Source: Pseudomonadota bacterium (GTDB lineage: Bacteria; Pseudomonadota; Gammaproteobacteria; Xanthomonadales; Xanthomonadaceae). From it: 23,099 nucleotides of DNA. Position 1 is the first letter of the stretch. Every line of letters begins with the position of its first letter. The notes beneath the pieces are model-generated. The model did not search any database. It had not been told where the DNA came from and was given only the letters and a program-made list of their open reading frames with translations. Position numbers and translations under genes: made by a program. Shown in pieces: positions 1 to 11,307 of this stretch. The stretch spans positions 1-23,099 of the forward strand of contig JAEWGI010000076.1 of the NCBI GenBank assembly GCA_023388355.1. The letters run 5' to 3'.

Positions 1-64
1 GCTGGCTGGCCTGCTCGACCGCACCACGCTTGAACTCCGCACTGAACTTCCTACGCTTCGACAT
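1..64 (-). CDS. IS3-family transposase OrfA, N-terminal fragment (cut by window edge)
   Basis: Reading leftwards from the ATG at 64-62 gives MSKRRKFSAEFKRGAVEQAS, the typical start of the small helix-turn-helix OrfA protein of IS3-family insertion sequences, which binds the element ends and is joined to OrfB by frameshifting. A good ribosome binding site (GAGGAG) lies just upstream. Only 21 codons are inside the window, so whether the element is intact cannot be judged. Family assignment rests on the N-terminal motif alone. Confidence 0.8.
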   Translation of the reverse strand, partial: MSKRRKFSAEFKRGAVEQASQ

Positions 65-136
65 GAACACTCCTCAGGGCCTCGATCGGCCTTATCGTAA
101 GTGTCCGTGAGAACGGGGGTGAACCCCGCGAGTCCA
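1..136 (-). mobile_element. End of an IS3-family insertion sequence
   Basis: The orfA start is preceded on its own strand by a leader running back to about position 136. Read on the minus strand this leader begins TGGACTCGCGGGG and contains GGACACTTA, resembling the TG...GGACAC layout of many IS3-family termini. The element appears to interrupt a membrane-protein gene that reads up to about 137. The exact terminus is inferred, because the other end and the target duplication are outside the window. Confidence 0.55.
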
Positions 137-362
137 GCCCTGAAAACAGCGACGCCATCGCGCATGCGGCCAGGACGATCCACGCCAGCGGCACGAGCGC
201 ATCTGTCCTTCCCAGTGCTTGCGCCAGCGGCCCCGGCTGGCTGGAGGCCCAGGCCGGGATGCCGTAACGGATGAGCCCGAACCCGAGCACGCCGACGGAC
301 AGCCCCACCGGCCATGGCAGGACGGTCAGGTCATCCAGCAGGCCGCGCCTTCCGCGTCCCAT
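137..362 (-). pseudogene. Truncated membrane protein, probably N-terminus of an Mrr-like restriction endonuclease
   Basis: From the ATG at 362-360 about 75 codons read MGRGRRGLLDDLTVLPWPVG and onwards, with two hydrophobic segments (roughly residues 14-38 and 55-74) separated by a short polar loop. A short basic start, a DDL motif and two membrane helices ahead of a nuclease domain is the layout of membrane-attached Mrr-cat restriction endonucleases in this bacterial group. The nuclease domain itself is absent: the reading frame runs into the IS3-type end near 136 and stops there. The similarity is from memory of the family, so the identity is moderate. It could simply be a two-helix membrane protein. 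Confidence 0.5.
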
Positions 363-470
363 GCGGACCCCATCACATTTTCCCCAGAGCCGACCATAGC
401 GCGGGAGCGGGCGTGGGGGAAGTGCGCGGGTTGTGGTGCAACGCTGCTGGTCTGGGGGGCAACGTCCATG

Positions 471-491
471 GGTCCCGCCTGCGCGGGGACG
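471..491. repeat. Decayed REP-like palindrome
   Basis: GGTCCCGCCTGCGCGGGGAC can fold back on itself with one unpaired base. It resembles a common dispersed palindrome (GTCCCCGC...GCGGGGAC) of related genomes. It lies in the 210-bp gap between the kinase stop (573) and the truncated membrane-protein start (362). Nothing else recognisable was seen in that gap. Confidence 0.4.
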
Positions 492-572
492 ACGGCTTTG
501 GGGGCGTCGCGCTATCGGGCGGTGGTGGCTAGGGGTGCCTGCCGTTTGCAAAGGCCCACCCGGTTGGCGCGC

Positions 573-1811
573 TTACCACGACAGCCGCGCCGTCACCCGC
601 GCCTCGTCCACGTCCAGCGAGAACGCCCACCCGTTGCGCTCGCACAGGCGCTGGACGATGCCGAGGCCCAGGCCGTAGCCGTTGGACGACGGGGCGCCGT
701 CCGGGGTGGGCCGGCCGGCATCGTCGCCACTGCGCCGGTTGGTGACCAGGAGGTCGCGCTCGCGGATGCGCACGGTGATCGGCCCCTGGCCGGCGGGCGT
801 GTGCTCGAACGCGTTGCGGACCAGGTTGGTGACCGCGATCAGGAACGCCTGCGGATGTCCCTGGACGACCGGCGTGGCGAGACTGTCGACATGGACGTCG
901 ACGTCGACGCCCTTGCCACCCAGCAGGTAGCGCTGCTGCTCGACCGCGCGGTCCACCAGCGGCGCCACCAGGAAGCGCTCGCCGTACTGGCCGTCGTCGG
1001 CTTCGCGCGCGATGCACAGGAACATCTCGATCGTGGACTTCATCTCGGCCGTCGCGCGCCGGATCCGGTTCAGCGCCTTGACGTCTTCGGCCGACAGCTC
1101 GCCCTGCTCCAGCAGCTCGATCGCGCCGGTGATCACGGTGATCGGCGTGCGCAGCTCGTGGCTGGCCGAACCGGTGAAGTCCCGCTCGCGCACGACGAAG
1201 GCGCTGATGCGCTCGAGCGTCTTCTCGATGGTGCCGGCGAGCAGGCCCACCTCGTCGCGCCCGAAGCGGCCGGACTCGATGAGCTTGTGGTCCCCGGCCG
1301 ACAGGTGTTCCAGGTCGATCCCCGCGACCACGTCGGCCAGCTGCACCACCGGCGCCACCGCCCGGCGCATCACCAGCACCCCGAGCCCGAAGCCCAGGGC
1401 GCCGAGCACGGCGACCACGCCGGTGATGAGCAGCAGCCACCACCAGTCTTCGGACGAGGCCGCCTCGATGCCGGCGACATCGAACACCACGAAGGCGCGC
1501 CCCTGGGCGTTGTCGGCCGGGACGACCGCCACGTGCAGCTCCTCGGCGACGAACTCGTAGGTGCCTTCGCCAGGACCGGCTGCCGCCCACGCCCGCAGGG
1601 GTTCGGGCAGGCTTCCGGCGTCGTCGTATCCGCGCAGGCTCAGCGACAGGTCGGGGTAGCGCTCGGCGGCGTGCTGCAGCTGGTTGGCCAGCACGCGGTC
1701 TTCGCTGAAGCGGATGGCACCGTAGAACGCGAATCCCCAGGCCACGCTGAGCCCGACGACACACAGCGCGAACGCATACTCGACACGCTTGCGCAGGCTG
1801 TGCCGCGGCAC
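573..1811 (-). CDS. Sensor histidine kinase, two-component system
   Basis: A 412-residue inner-membrane kinase. Two membrane helices (about residues 13-34 and 124-148) flank a periplasmic sensor region of about 90 residues with no recognised fold. A HAMP-like stretch follows. The phosphoacceptor box SHELRTP puts the histidine at residue 218, and NLVRNAFEHTP (N box) and GYGLGLGIVQRL (G box) mark the ATP-binding domain near the C-terminus. The start chosen is GTG at 1811, which shares one base with the TAG stop of the response regulator (TAGTG), so translation is probably coupled. An upstream extension of the frame only overlaps the regulator. The TonB-dependent receptor remnant just upstream suggests that the system once sensed a nutrient or metal tied to outer-membrane uptake. 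That is inference; the ligand is unknown. Confidence 0.9.
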   Translation of the reverse strand: MPRHSLRKRVEYAFALCVVGLSVAWGFAFYGAIRFSEDRVLANQLQHAAERYPDLSLSLRGYDDAGSLPEPLRAWAAAGPGEGTYEFVAEELHVAVVPADNAQGRAFVVFDVAGIEAASSEDWWWLLLITGVVAVLGALGFGLGVLVMRRAVAPVVQLADVVAGIDLEHLSAGDHKLIESGRFGRDEVGLLAGTIEKTLERISAFVVRERDFTGSASHELRTPITVITGAIELLEQGELSAEDVKALNRIRRATAEMKSTIEMFLCIAREADDGQYGERFLVAPLVDRAVEQQRYLLGGKGVDVDVHVDSLATPVVQGHPQAFLIAVTNLVRNAFEHTPAGQGPITVRIRERDLLVTNRRSGDDAGRPTPDGAPSSNGYGLGLGIVQRLCERNGWAFSLDVDEARVTARLSW

Positions 1812-2515
1812 TACCGGGCGTCCTCCGCGATCCGGTAGCCGATGCGATGGATGGTGTGGATCAGCGGCCGGTCGAACGGCCGGTCGATGGCCTGGCGCAG
1901 CTTGTACATGTGCGAGCGCAGCGCATCGCCATCGGGCCGCTCGTCGGCCCACAGCAGCGTTTCCAGTTCGTCGCGATCCACCACCGACGGGGACTCCTCC
2001 ATCAACCGCCGCAGCAGTTTCATGCCGGCGGGGTTGAGTTCGACGCGTCGTCCTGCCCGGTGCACCTGCAGCGTGGAGCGGTTCAAGGTCAGGTCGGACA
2101 CGGTCAGCAGGTTGTCCCCATTCCGGTGACTGCGCTTGTACAGGGCCCGGATGCGCGCATGCAGCTCCTGCAGTGCGAACGGCTTGACCAGGTAGTCGTC
2201 GGCGCCGGCGTCGAACCCCCTGAGCCTGTCGTCGAGCGTGTCCCTCGCCGTCAGCATGAGGACGGGCGTCTCGACCTGTGCATCGGCCCGCAGCCGCTGG
2301 CAAAAGGTGAGGCCGTCCATCCGCGGGATCATCAGGTCCAGCACGATGACGTCGAATGGATTGGCCAGCGCAAGGTTCATCGCGGTGACGCCATCGTGGG
2401 CGAAATCCAGGACGTAACCGAGCTTTTCGAGGTACGCGGCGATGTTCGCGCAGATGTCGCGGTTGTCCTCGACGATCAACGCCCTGATCGGCGCCGCATC
2501 AAGAGCGCGTGCCAT
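1811..2515 (-). CDS. OmpR-family response regulator
   Basis: A 234-residue DNA-binding regulator, partner of the downstream kinase. The receiver domain shows the acidic pocket E16-D17, phosphoacceptor D60 (in VIVLDLMIPRMDG), T89 (LMLTARD) and K111 (YLVKPF). The C-terminal half is a winged helix ending HTIHRIGYRI, typical of OmpR/PhoB proteins. The ATG at 2515-2513 has a strong upstream GGGAGG. It starts 14 bp after the stop of the truncated TonB-dependent receptor, so all three were probably one transcript. No promoter is obvious in the 14-bp gap, so the promoter was probably ahead of the receptor, in sequence now lost. Confidence 0.93.
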   Translation of the reverse strand: MARALDAAPIRALIVEDNRDICANIAAYLEKLGYVLDFAHDGVTAMNLALANPFDVIVLDLMIPRMDGLTFCQRLRADAQVETPVLMLTARDTLDDRLRGFDAGADDYLVKPFALQELHARIRALYKRSHRNGDNLLTVSDLTLNRSTLQVHRAGRRVELNPAGMKLLRRLMEESPSVVDRDELETLLWADERPDGDALRSHMYKLRQAIDRPFDRPLIHTIHRIGYRIAEDAR

Positions 2516-2529
2516 CTGCCGCCTCCCGG

Positions 2530-3354
2530 TTACCAGGCGTAGTCTAGCCGAAGTCCGATCAGCGGCTCGGCCTCGCTGTCGTCGGCCACGTTGACGCCCC
2601 TGCGGTAGTCGAACTCGGTGTCGTCGGTCGACGACGCCGAGGTGACGTTGATGACGTCGAGGAAGGCGGTGACGTCGACGGGGCCGAAGGCGCGCCGGTA
2701 GTCGACGCGGGCGTTCAGGACGCCGTAGCCATCCCTGCGGCCGACGCCGCGTTCGACCGTCTCCCGCGAGTAGCGCAGCGGCTGCCCCGGGCCCAGCACG
2801 TCTTCGTGGATGACGTAGGCGTCTTCCGGCCGGCCGGAGAGGTACTTGTAGCGCGCGGCCACCTTCCAGCGGTCGGTGATTTCCCAGGTCACGCCGAGGG
2901 TGGCCACGTGCTCGCGGCTGAACTCGTCGGCGACGGCGCCGCGGCCGTCCTTGCGGTCGATCTGGGCATCGTTCCATGAGTAGGTCGCGCTGGCGTAGAG
3001 GCCTTCGCGGATCGTGCCCTTGAGCACGACGTCGACGCCACGCGAGGTGCCGTCGCCGATGTTGGCGAAGGTGCCGCTCGCGCGATCCTGGTCGACCACC
3101 AGGTTGTCGAGGTTCTGGTGGTAGGCCTCGGTCAGCACCGACCAGCGGTTGTTGAAGAAGTACTCCAGCCCGACGCTGGCGTGCGTGACCTTCTCGTTCT
3201 CGAGCGTGTTCGCCGCGTTGGCCGCGAGATCGAGGTAACGCGGCGACTGGTGGAACAGGCCCGCGGTCGCGAAGTAGCGCGCGCTCGCGCCCGGCTGCCA
3301 GTTGACCCTGAGCCTGGGCGAGACGAGGGTTTCGTCGGTCAGGCCGTCGCGCTC
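2530..3354 (-). pseudogene. TonB-dependent receptor, C-terminal fragment
   Basis: About 275 residues of alternating beta-barrel strands remain (for example LRVNWQPGASARYFATAGLF and SVGLEYFFNNRWSVLTEAYH), ending in the aromatic LRLDYAW that outer-membrane barrels use for assembly. DGLTDETLVSPRLRVN is the usual mid-barrel motif of these receptors. A complete receptor is normally 700-900 residues, so the signal peptide, TonB box, plug and most of the barrel are missing. The frame is cut near 3354, where IS256-family transposase sequence on the opposite strand begins; the in-frame ATG nearby is accidental. The remnant cannot make a working transporter. Confidence 0.85.
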
Positions 3355-3781
3355 GTGCACCTGATCCGCAACAGCCTGGACTATGCGAGCTGGAAGGACC
3401 GCAAGGCGCTGGCGGCGGCGATCAAGCCGATCTACACGGCCCCGACCGCCGAGGCCGCAGAGGCCGAGCTGGACGCGCTCGAGGCTGGGCCTTGGGGCGA
3501 GCGCTTCCCGACCCTGGACGCGCGTGGTGCCGTTCTTCGCATTCCCGCCGGACGTGCGCCGGGTGATCTACACGACCAACACGATCGAGAGCGTGCATAC
3601 GCGGCTGCGCAAGATCATCAAGACCCGAGGCCACTTCCCCAGCGACGAGGCAGCCACCAAGCTGATCTGGCTGGCACTGCGCAACATCACCGCCGAATGG
3701 AGCCGCGCCACCCGCGAGTGGAAGGCGGCGATGAACCAGTTCGCGATCATCTACGAAGACCGATTCACGCTGACCCGCTGA
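3355..3781 (+). pseudogene. IS256-family transposase, C-terminal fragment with frameshift
   Basis: The protein begins mid-domain at VHLIRNSLDYASWKDRKALA and continues to GPWGERFPT near 3522. It then resumes in another frame as VVPFFAFPPDVRRVIYTTN, followed by TIES, GHFPSDEAATKLIWLALRN and a stop at 3781. These are hallmark segments of IS256-family DDE transposases. Between FPT and VVPFF only about 10 bases remain where family members have about 11 residues, so roughly 23 bp were lost and the frame broke. The first about 60% of the enzyme, with the first two catalytic aspartates, is absent, while the IES segment with the probable third acidic residue remains. The gene is dead. Confidence 0.9.
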
Positions 3782-3834
3782 AGGAGACTTCCGGACTGAA
3801 CCGCCTCACACACACAAAAAGTCGGACACGTCCG
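3355..3834 (+). mobile_element. IS256-family insertion sequence remnant (3' part)
   Basis: After the transposase stop at 3781 about 50 bp lead to CACACAAAAAGTCGGACACG, which looks like the terminal inverted repeat of IS256-family elements in this group. The opposite end is missing. The remnant directly abuts the broken TonB receptor. From 3835 to the hipA stop at 3916 nothing recognisable was seen. Confidence 0.65.
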
Positions 3835-3915
3835 CGCTGCTTACTCAAATCCAGTCATTGTCCAGTGGTCGTTCTTGTGCGGCGAGCACGTTTGGCAGCG
3901 CTGGTGCCCGGTTAC

Positions 3916-5193
3916 TCACCACCCCAGCTGCCCAAGCGCATCCTCCACCACACCCCATGCGATTTGCCTCAGCAGGCGCGCCTCGCCTGCCCACGGCGTG
4001 CCGTACTCACCCGCCTCATACGCCTCCACCAGCGCGCGCGCGCGCCCGCGCATGCCGCCGGTTACCTGCTCGAGCTGGCGCAGCGTGGTCCGCTCCGGCA
4101 CGCCGAGCGCGGCCCCGAAGGCCACGACATCCGCCCGGCGCACCTGGCCGAAGGTCCGCGCGGAGCCCATGGAGATCACCAGTTCCGCACCACTCCAGTC
4201 GGGCGCGCGATAGACCGCGGTGCTGAGCAGGTCGTAATGCGGCGCCAGCTCCATGCCGCCGGCACCAGGCGCGGACAGGACGCTCAGGTTCTTCAGATGG
4301 GCGTCGCCATTGCCGATCAGCAGGTTGAAGATCTGCCAGCGCAGCAGGGCCAGGCGGGTGGCCGCCGGGCGGCGGCACAGGGATACCAGTTCGACGAGTC
4401 GCTCGGCGGTGGCTTCGCGGTACTTGAACACCGCGTCCAGCGAGAGGGCCTGGCAGGCGTCGAGCGCATACAGGCGGCGAGCCTCGAGGCCGCCCCCCTC
4501 GCGATCGAAGCGGCGCACCAGATACAGCGGCTCAGGGACGTGGCGGAACTCAACCGCGGGCACGGGCAAGCCGCACGCGGCGGCCAGCCGCATGCAGAAC
4601 CATTCGTTCGCGGCGCTGTGGGGGTACTCATCCACGCGCTCGTGGTCGGGCTTCAGGATATGGGTGGAGGCCGCCCGGCCAACCGGCTCCCACAGGCGAT
4701 CCTCGTGCAGCACGACGGCCAGCTTGTGCTGGGCCCCGGCCAGGGACATGCGTTTGGGCGCCCCCTCCGACAGCGGCTGCCGCGGCAGCGCACGGATCCG
4801 CGCGGACAGGACCTCGTCGGGCAGAGGCTCCAGCCGCGGTTCCGGCAGCGCCTGGCCGGGGGCCAGCAGGGTGAGCGCACCGGCCGATTCGGGGCCGTAG
4901 TGCTGCAGCAGGCCGAAGGCATCGGCGGGATCGAGATTCGCGTCCCGGGCCAGCAGCCGCCGGGCGCCTTCCTCCGGCAGGAGGTTGTCGAAGAACCACT
5001 GCACCGGGCGCAGGCTGGCACCGTCGACGATCTCGCCGTCGGCGCGGCGCAGCGCAGGCGAGAGGTCGAAGCCCGAGGCCTGCCACTCGCGGTCGTAGCC
5101 GAAGCTCCACAGATTGCCCTGCTCGCGCAGCTCGCCAACCTTCCGCGCATCGAGCCAGACTTCCAGTCGCCGGGGCGATGGTGGCGCCGGCAT
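3916..5193 (-). CDS. hipA: HipA-family serine/threonine kinase toxin
   Basis: A 425-residue protein of usual HipA length. In Escherichia coli, HipA phosphorylates glutamyl-tRNA synthetase and causes growth arrest. Visible elements are an N-terminal HipA N1 subdomain (about residues 8-110), the glycine-rich loop MSLAGAQHKLAVV with Ser150 at the place of the known autophosphorylation site, HILKP with Lys181 as the probable ATP-binding lysine, the catalytic loop GNGDAHLKN (Asp297) and APHYDLLS (Asp321, metal binding). All key residues appear present, so the kinase is probably active. The ATG at 5193 shares its A with the hipB stop (TGATG); a GTG at 5196 is an alternative start. It is translated with hipB and is likely held inactive and repressed by it. 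The target in this organism is unknown. Confidence 0.93.
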   Translation of the reverse strand: MPAPPSPRRLEVWLDARKVGELREQGNLWSFGYDREWQASGFDLSPALRRADGEIVDGASLRPVQWFFDNLLPEEGARRLLARDANLDPADAFGLLQHYGPESAGALTLLAPGQALPEPRLEPLPDEVLSARIRALPRQPLSEGAPKRMSLAGAQHKLAVVLHEDRLWEPVGRAASTHILKPDHERVDEYPHSAANEWFCMRLAAACGLPVPAVEFRHVPEPLYLVRRFDREGGGLEARRLYALDACQALSLDAVFKYREATAERLVELVSLCRRPAATRLALLRWQIFNLLIGNGDAHLKNLSVLSAPGAGGMELAPHYDLLSTAVYRAPDWSGAELVISMGSARTFGQVRRADVVAFGAALGVPERTTLRQLEQVTGGMRGRARALVEAYEAGEYGTPWAGEARLLRQIAWGVVEDALGQLGW

Positions 5194-5456
5194 CACCCCG
5201 CCTCCGCTTGCAGCGCCTGTTCAACCTGCTTCTGCAGCCCGGGTGGCACATCCACGTGCACCCGCACGCCCAGCTCGCGCAGCACCTCCATGACGCGTCC
5301 GATGCCCACGCTTCCCTTGCCACGTTCGATGTTCATGAGGGTGACGTGGCTCGCTCCCACCATGGGCGCCAGGTCGTCCTGCCGGATGCGCTGCGCGCGA
5401 CGGACTGCCCGGACCACGCGGCCCAGCTGCTCGGGGGTGTCAATGGGGATGTGCAT
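5193..5456 (-). CDS. hipB: HipB-family antitoxin / XRE transcriptional repressor
   Basis: An 87-residue protein with an XRE-type helix-turn-helix (about residues 10-68; RQDDLAPMVGASHVTLMNIERG holds the recognition helix) and a short C-terminal extension. By family, HipB binds HipA, neutralises it and represses the operon by binding upstream palindromes. It is the first gene of the pair and its TGA overlaps the hipA start. The start at 5456 is the first ATG after three ATCTAAA/TTTAGAT palindromes, with a weak GGGAA ribosome site. The gene follows recD by 131 bp on the same strand, so low read-through from recD is possible in addition to its own promoter. Confidence 0.9.
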   Translation of the reverse strand: MHIPIDTPEQLGRVVRAVRRAQRIRQDDLAPMVGASHVTLMNIERGKGSVGIGRVMEVLRELGVRVHVDVPPGLQKQVEQALQAEAG

Positions 5457-5473
5457 GCAGGTTCCCGCGATAA

Positions 5474-5493
5474 ATCTAAATTCAAGTTTAGAT
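5474..5493. promoter_or_regulatory. hipBA operator 1 (palindrome)
   Basis: ATCTAAA, six bases, TTTAGAT: perfect 7-bp arms, extended by one base on each side. It lies 18 bp before the hipB start and overlaps the candidate -10 element, as expected for an autorepressor site. That HipB is the binder is inferred from position and family. Confidence 0.75.
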
Positions 5494-5518
5494 TACCTGG
5501 CCAAAGCGGCTGCCTCAA
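5490..5518 (-). promoter_or_regulatory. Candidate hipBA promoter
   Basis: On the minus strand TTGAGG (5518-5513), a 17-bp spacer and TAATCT (5495-5490) form a plausible sigma-70 promoter. The -10 lies in operator 1 and operator 2 lies just upstream of the -35, which suits repression by HipB. This is a match by eye only. Confidence 0.5.
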
Positions 5519-5523
5519 GCGGT

Positions 5524-5543
5524 ATCTAAACTTTTCTTTAGAT
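5524..5543. promoter_or_regulatory. hipBA operator 2 (palindrome)
   Basis: ATCTAAA, six bases, TTTAGAT: again perfect 7-bp arms with the same six-base spacer, centred exactly 50 bp from operator 1. It lies just upstream of the candidate -35 of hipBA. Confidence 0.7.
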
Positions 5544-5573
5544 TACCGCAGCAGCGTATCCTTTTCTGCCGGT

Positions 5574-5593
5574 ATCTAAACCATGATTTAGTT
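5574..5593. promoter_or_regulatory. hipBA operator 3 (imperfect palindrome)
   Basis: ATCTAAA, six bases, TTTAGTT: one mismatch in the second arm, same spacer, centred exactly 50 bp from operator 2. It overlaps the recD stop codon (5590-5588), so the site and the end of recD share bases. Confidence 0.6.
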
Positions 5594-7575
5594 TCGCTGC
5601 CCATTCTGGCGTCCCAGTCTCGCGCCCAGTCCGGACCAGCGCGCTGTCAGGCGCCTCAATGCGGCTTCAAGAACGACGTGGTGGCCGATCAGGTGCAGGG
5701 CAGCGCGCGCACGGGTCATGCCGGTGTAGACCAGCTCCCGCGACAGCACGCGGTTGAGGCGCTCGGGCAGCACCAGCCACACCTCGTCGAACTCGCTGCC
5801 CTGGGCCTTGTGCACGGTCATGGCGAAGGCGCTGTCGTGCGCGGGCAGCGCGGCGGGGTGGAAGGGGCGCGGGTTGTGCGGGTCGTCGCCGGGGAACCAG
5901 GCCATCAGGGTGCCGCCGTCGTCGCGAAGGCAGATGCCGATGTCGCCGTTGAACAGGCGGTGGCGGTAGCTGTTCTCGGTGATGAGCAGCAGGCGGCCGT
6001 GGAAGTAGCGGCTGGCGGTGGACGCCGGGCCGGCGCCGCGGCGGGTGCCGGCGAGCAGGTCTTCGATGCGGGCGTTGAGGCTGCGGGCGCCCTGGGGGCC
6101 TTCGCGCACGGCGGTGAGGATGCGCAGCCGGCTGGCGCGGGCGAGGGCTTCGGCGGGATCGGTGGCGTTGGCGAGGGCGGTCCAGTGTTCGAGGAGGTGG
6201 TCGCGATGGGATTGCAGGGCGTCGGTGTTGCCTTCGTGGAAGTGGACGCCGGAGAGCTGATCGCTGCGCAGCAGGGACAGGGCGGCCGCGCTGTCGCCTT
6301 CGCGCACGGCGGCGGCGAGCGGGGCGAGGTCGAGGGCGGCGCTCTGGCGGTAGCCGCGGGTGAGGTGGATGTGGTGGGCGGGGAAGGTGGGGGCGTGGGC
6401 AGCTGGTCGGAGAGCGCCCCCACCCGCGCCTTCGGCGCGACCTCCCCCGCGAGCGGGGGAGGTGTCGGATGTGGCGCGCGGATTGGAGGGGGCGCGGGAG
6501 CCGGACGCGGCGGTGGGAGAGGCGGCGGCGAGGATGCCGGCGAGGACGTCGCCTGCTTCCACGGAAGGCAGCTGGTCGGGGTCGCCGAGCAGGACCAGGC
6601 GGGCGCCGTCGGGAACCGCTTCGACCAGCTTGGCCATCAGAGGCAGGTCGATCATGGAGGCTTCGTCCACCACCACCACGTCCAGCGGGAGGGGGTTGTC
6701 GGCGTGGTGGCGGAAGTCCGGGCGGTCGGGGAGGGTGCCGAGCAGGCGGTGCAGGGTGGTGCCGGTGGTGGGCAGGTGGGCTGCGAGCGCGGGGTCGATG
6801 CCGAGGGCGGACAGGGTCTGCACGGCGTTGCGCACGCTCTCGGCCATGCGTTCGGCGGCGCGGCCGGTGGGCGCGGCCAGGGCGATGCGCGGGGGCGCGG
6901 CGCCGGCCTGAAGCGCCTGGGCCACCAGCAGCACCAGCATGCGGGTGATGGTGGTGGTCTTGCCGGTGCCGGGGCCGCCGGTGACCAGCAGCAGGCGGTG
7001 GTGGAGCGCGGCGGCGGCGGCCTGGGCCTGGAGGTCGTCGCCGGTCGCGGCCTGGGGGAAGAGCTGGGCGAAGAGGTTGGCCAAGGGGGCGGGGACCTGG
7101 GCGGCTTCGTCGCCGGCAGGAGGCGCGGGCGGGCCCCCATCTGCCCTTCGGGCATCTTCCCCCGCAAGCGGGGGAAGAGGTGAGGCGGGGGCGCTGCTGC
7201 CGATGCGGCGCAGGCCTTCGGCGAGGCGGCGTTCGTACTCGCGATAGCGGCGGAGGTAGAGGAGACCGTGTTCGAACACGAGCGGGGTGTCGGCGGCGGA
7301 TTCGGCGTCGCCGGACTCCGGGCGGGCGACGCGGGGGGAGGATTCGAGGGCCTGGCGCCAGGCGTCGGGGGCGGGCCAGTCGATGGGGGCGTCGATGAGG
7401 CGCCGGGGGTCGGCGGGGTCGAAGCCGGCGTGGCCGGCGGACACGGCGAGGGAGGCCAAGGCGGCGGCGGCCAGGACGGTGTCCGGGGTGTCGGGGTCGA
7501 GGCGGCGCAGGCTCTCGGCCAGGGCGTGGTCGAGGGTGCGGAGGTGGCCGCTTCGGTGGAGGATGGCAAGGAGGG

Positions 7576-7579
<4 letters not shown>
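5588..7579 (-). CDS. recD: Exodeoxyribonuclease V subunit alpha (RecD helicase)
   Basis: A 663-residue 5'-3' superfamily 1B helicase of the RecBCD complex, which drives the fast strand during processing of broken DNA ends. An N-terminal domain of about 180 residues precedes the Walker A GGPGTGKTTT (residues 201-210), then VVVVDEASMIDLPLM (Walker B), LVLLGDPDQLPSVEAGDVL and LTRGYRQS. AMTVHKAQGSEFDEV and YTGMTRAR near the C-terminus are late helicase motifs. The ATG at 7579 overlaps the recB stop by 4 bp (ATGA). Two palindromic repeats are read in frame, at about residues 133-151 and 365-390, adding Pro/Gly/Ala/Arg-rich loops away from the motifs. The stop overlaps hipBA operator 3. Confidence 0.95.
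6421..6470. repeat. Palindromic repeat A inside recD
   Basis: CCTCCCCCGC-GA-GCGGGGGAGG (6441-6462) forms a perfect 10-bp hairpin. A smaller hairpin, GCGCC-TTC-GGCGC, lies beside it (about 6426-6438). It is translated as part of the loop TSPARGGGRAEGAGGGA and has the same two-hairpin layout as repeat B. Confidence 0.75.
7136..7186. repeat. Palindromic repeat B inside recD
   Basis: CTTCCCCCGC-AA-GCGGGGGAAG (7156-7177) is a perfect 10-bp hairpin next to TGCCC-TTC-GGGCA (7142-7154). It is translated as SPLPPLAGEDARRADGGPP, in a different reading frame of the repeat than copy A. Confidence 0.75.

Positions 7580-11303
<3,724 letters not shown>

Positions 11304-11307
<4 letters not shown>

Noticed and set aside
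219..1838. 539-codon plus-strand frame across the histidine kinase
   Set aside because: It is the complement of clear kinase motifs (SHELRTP, N and G boxes) and has no domain of its own.
2530..3360. A short intact gene starting MHERDG
   Set aside because: The start codon lies at the junction with the transposase remnant. The protein begins in the middle of a beta-barrel, so it is a truncated receptor.
5474..5593. Three short repeats at 50-bp intervals looking like a tiny CRISPR array
   Set aside because: The repeats are palindromic with a variable six-base centre, lie at a hipB promoter, and no cas gene is near; operators explain them better.
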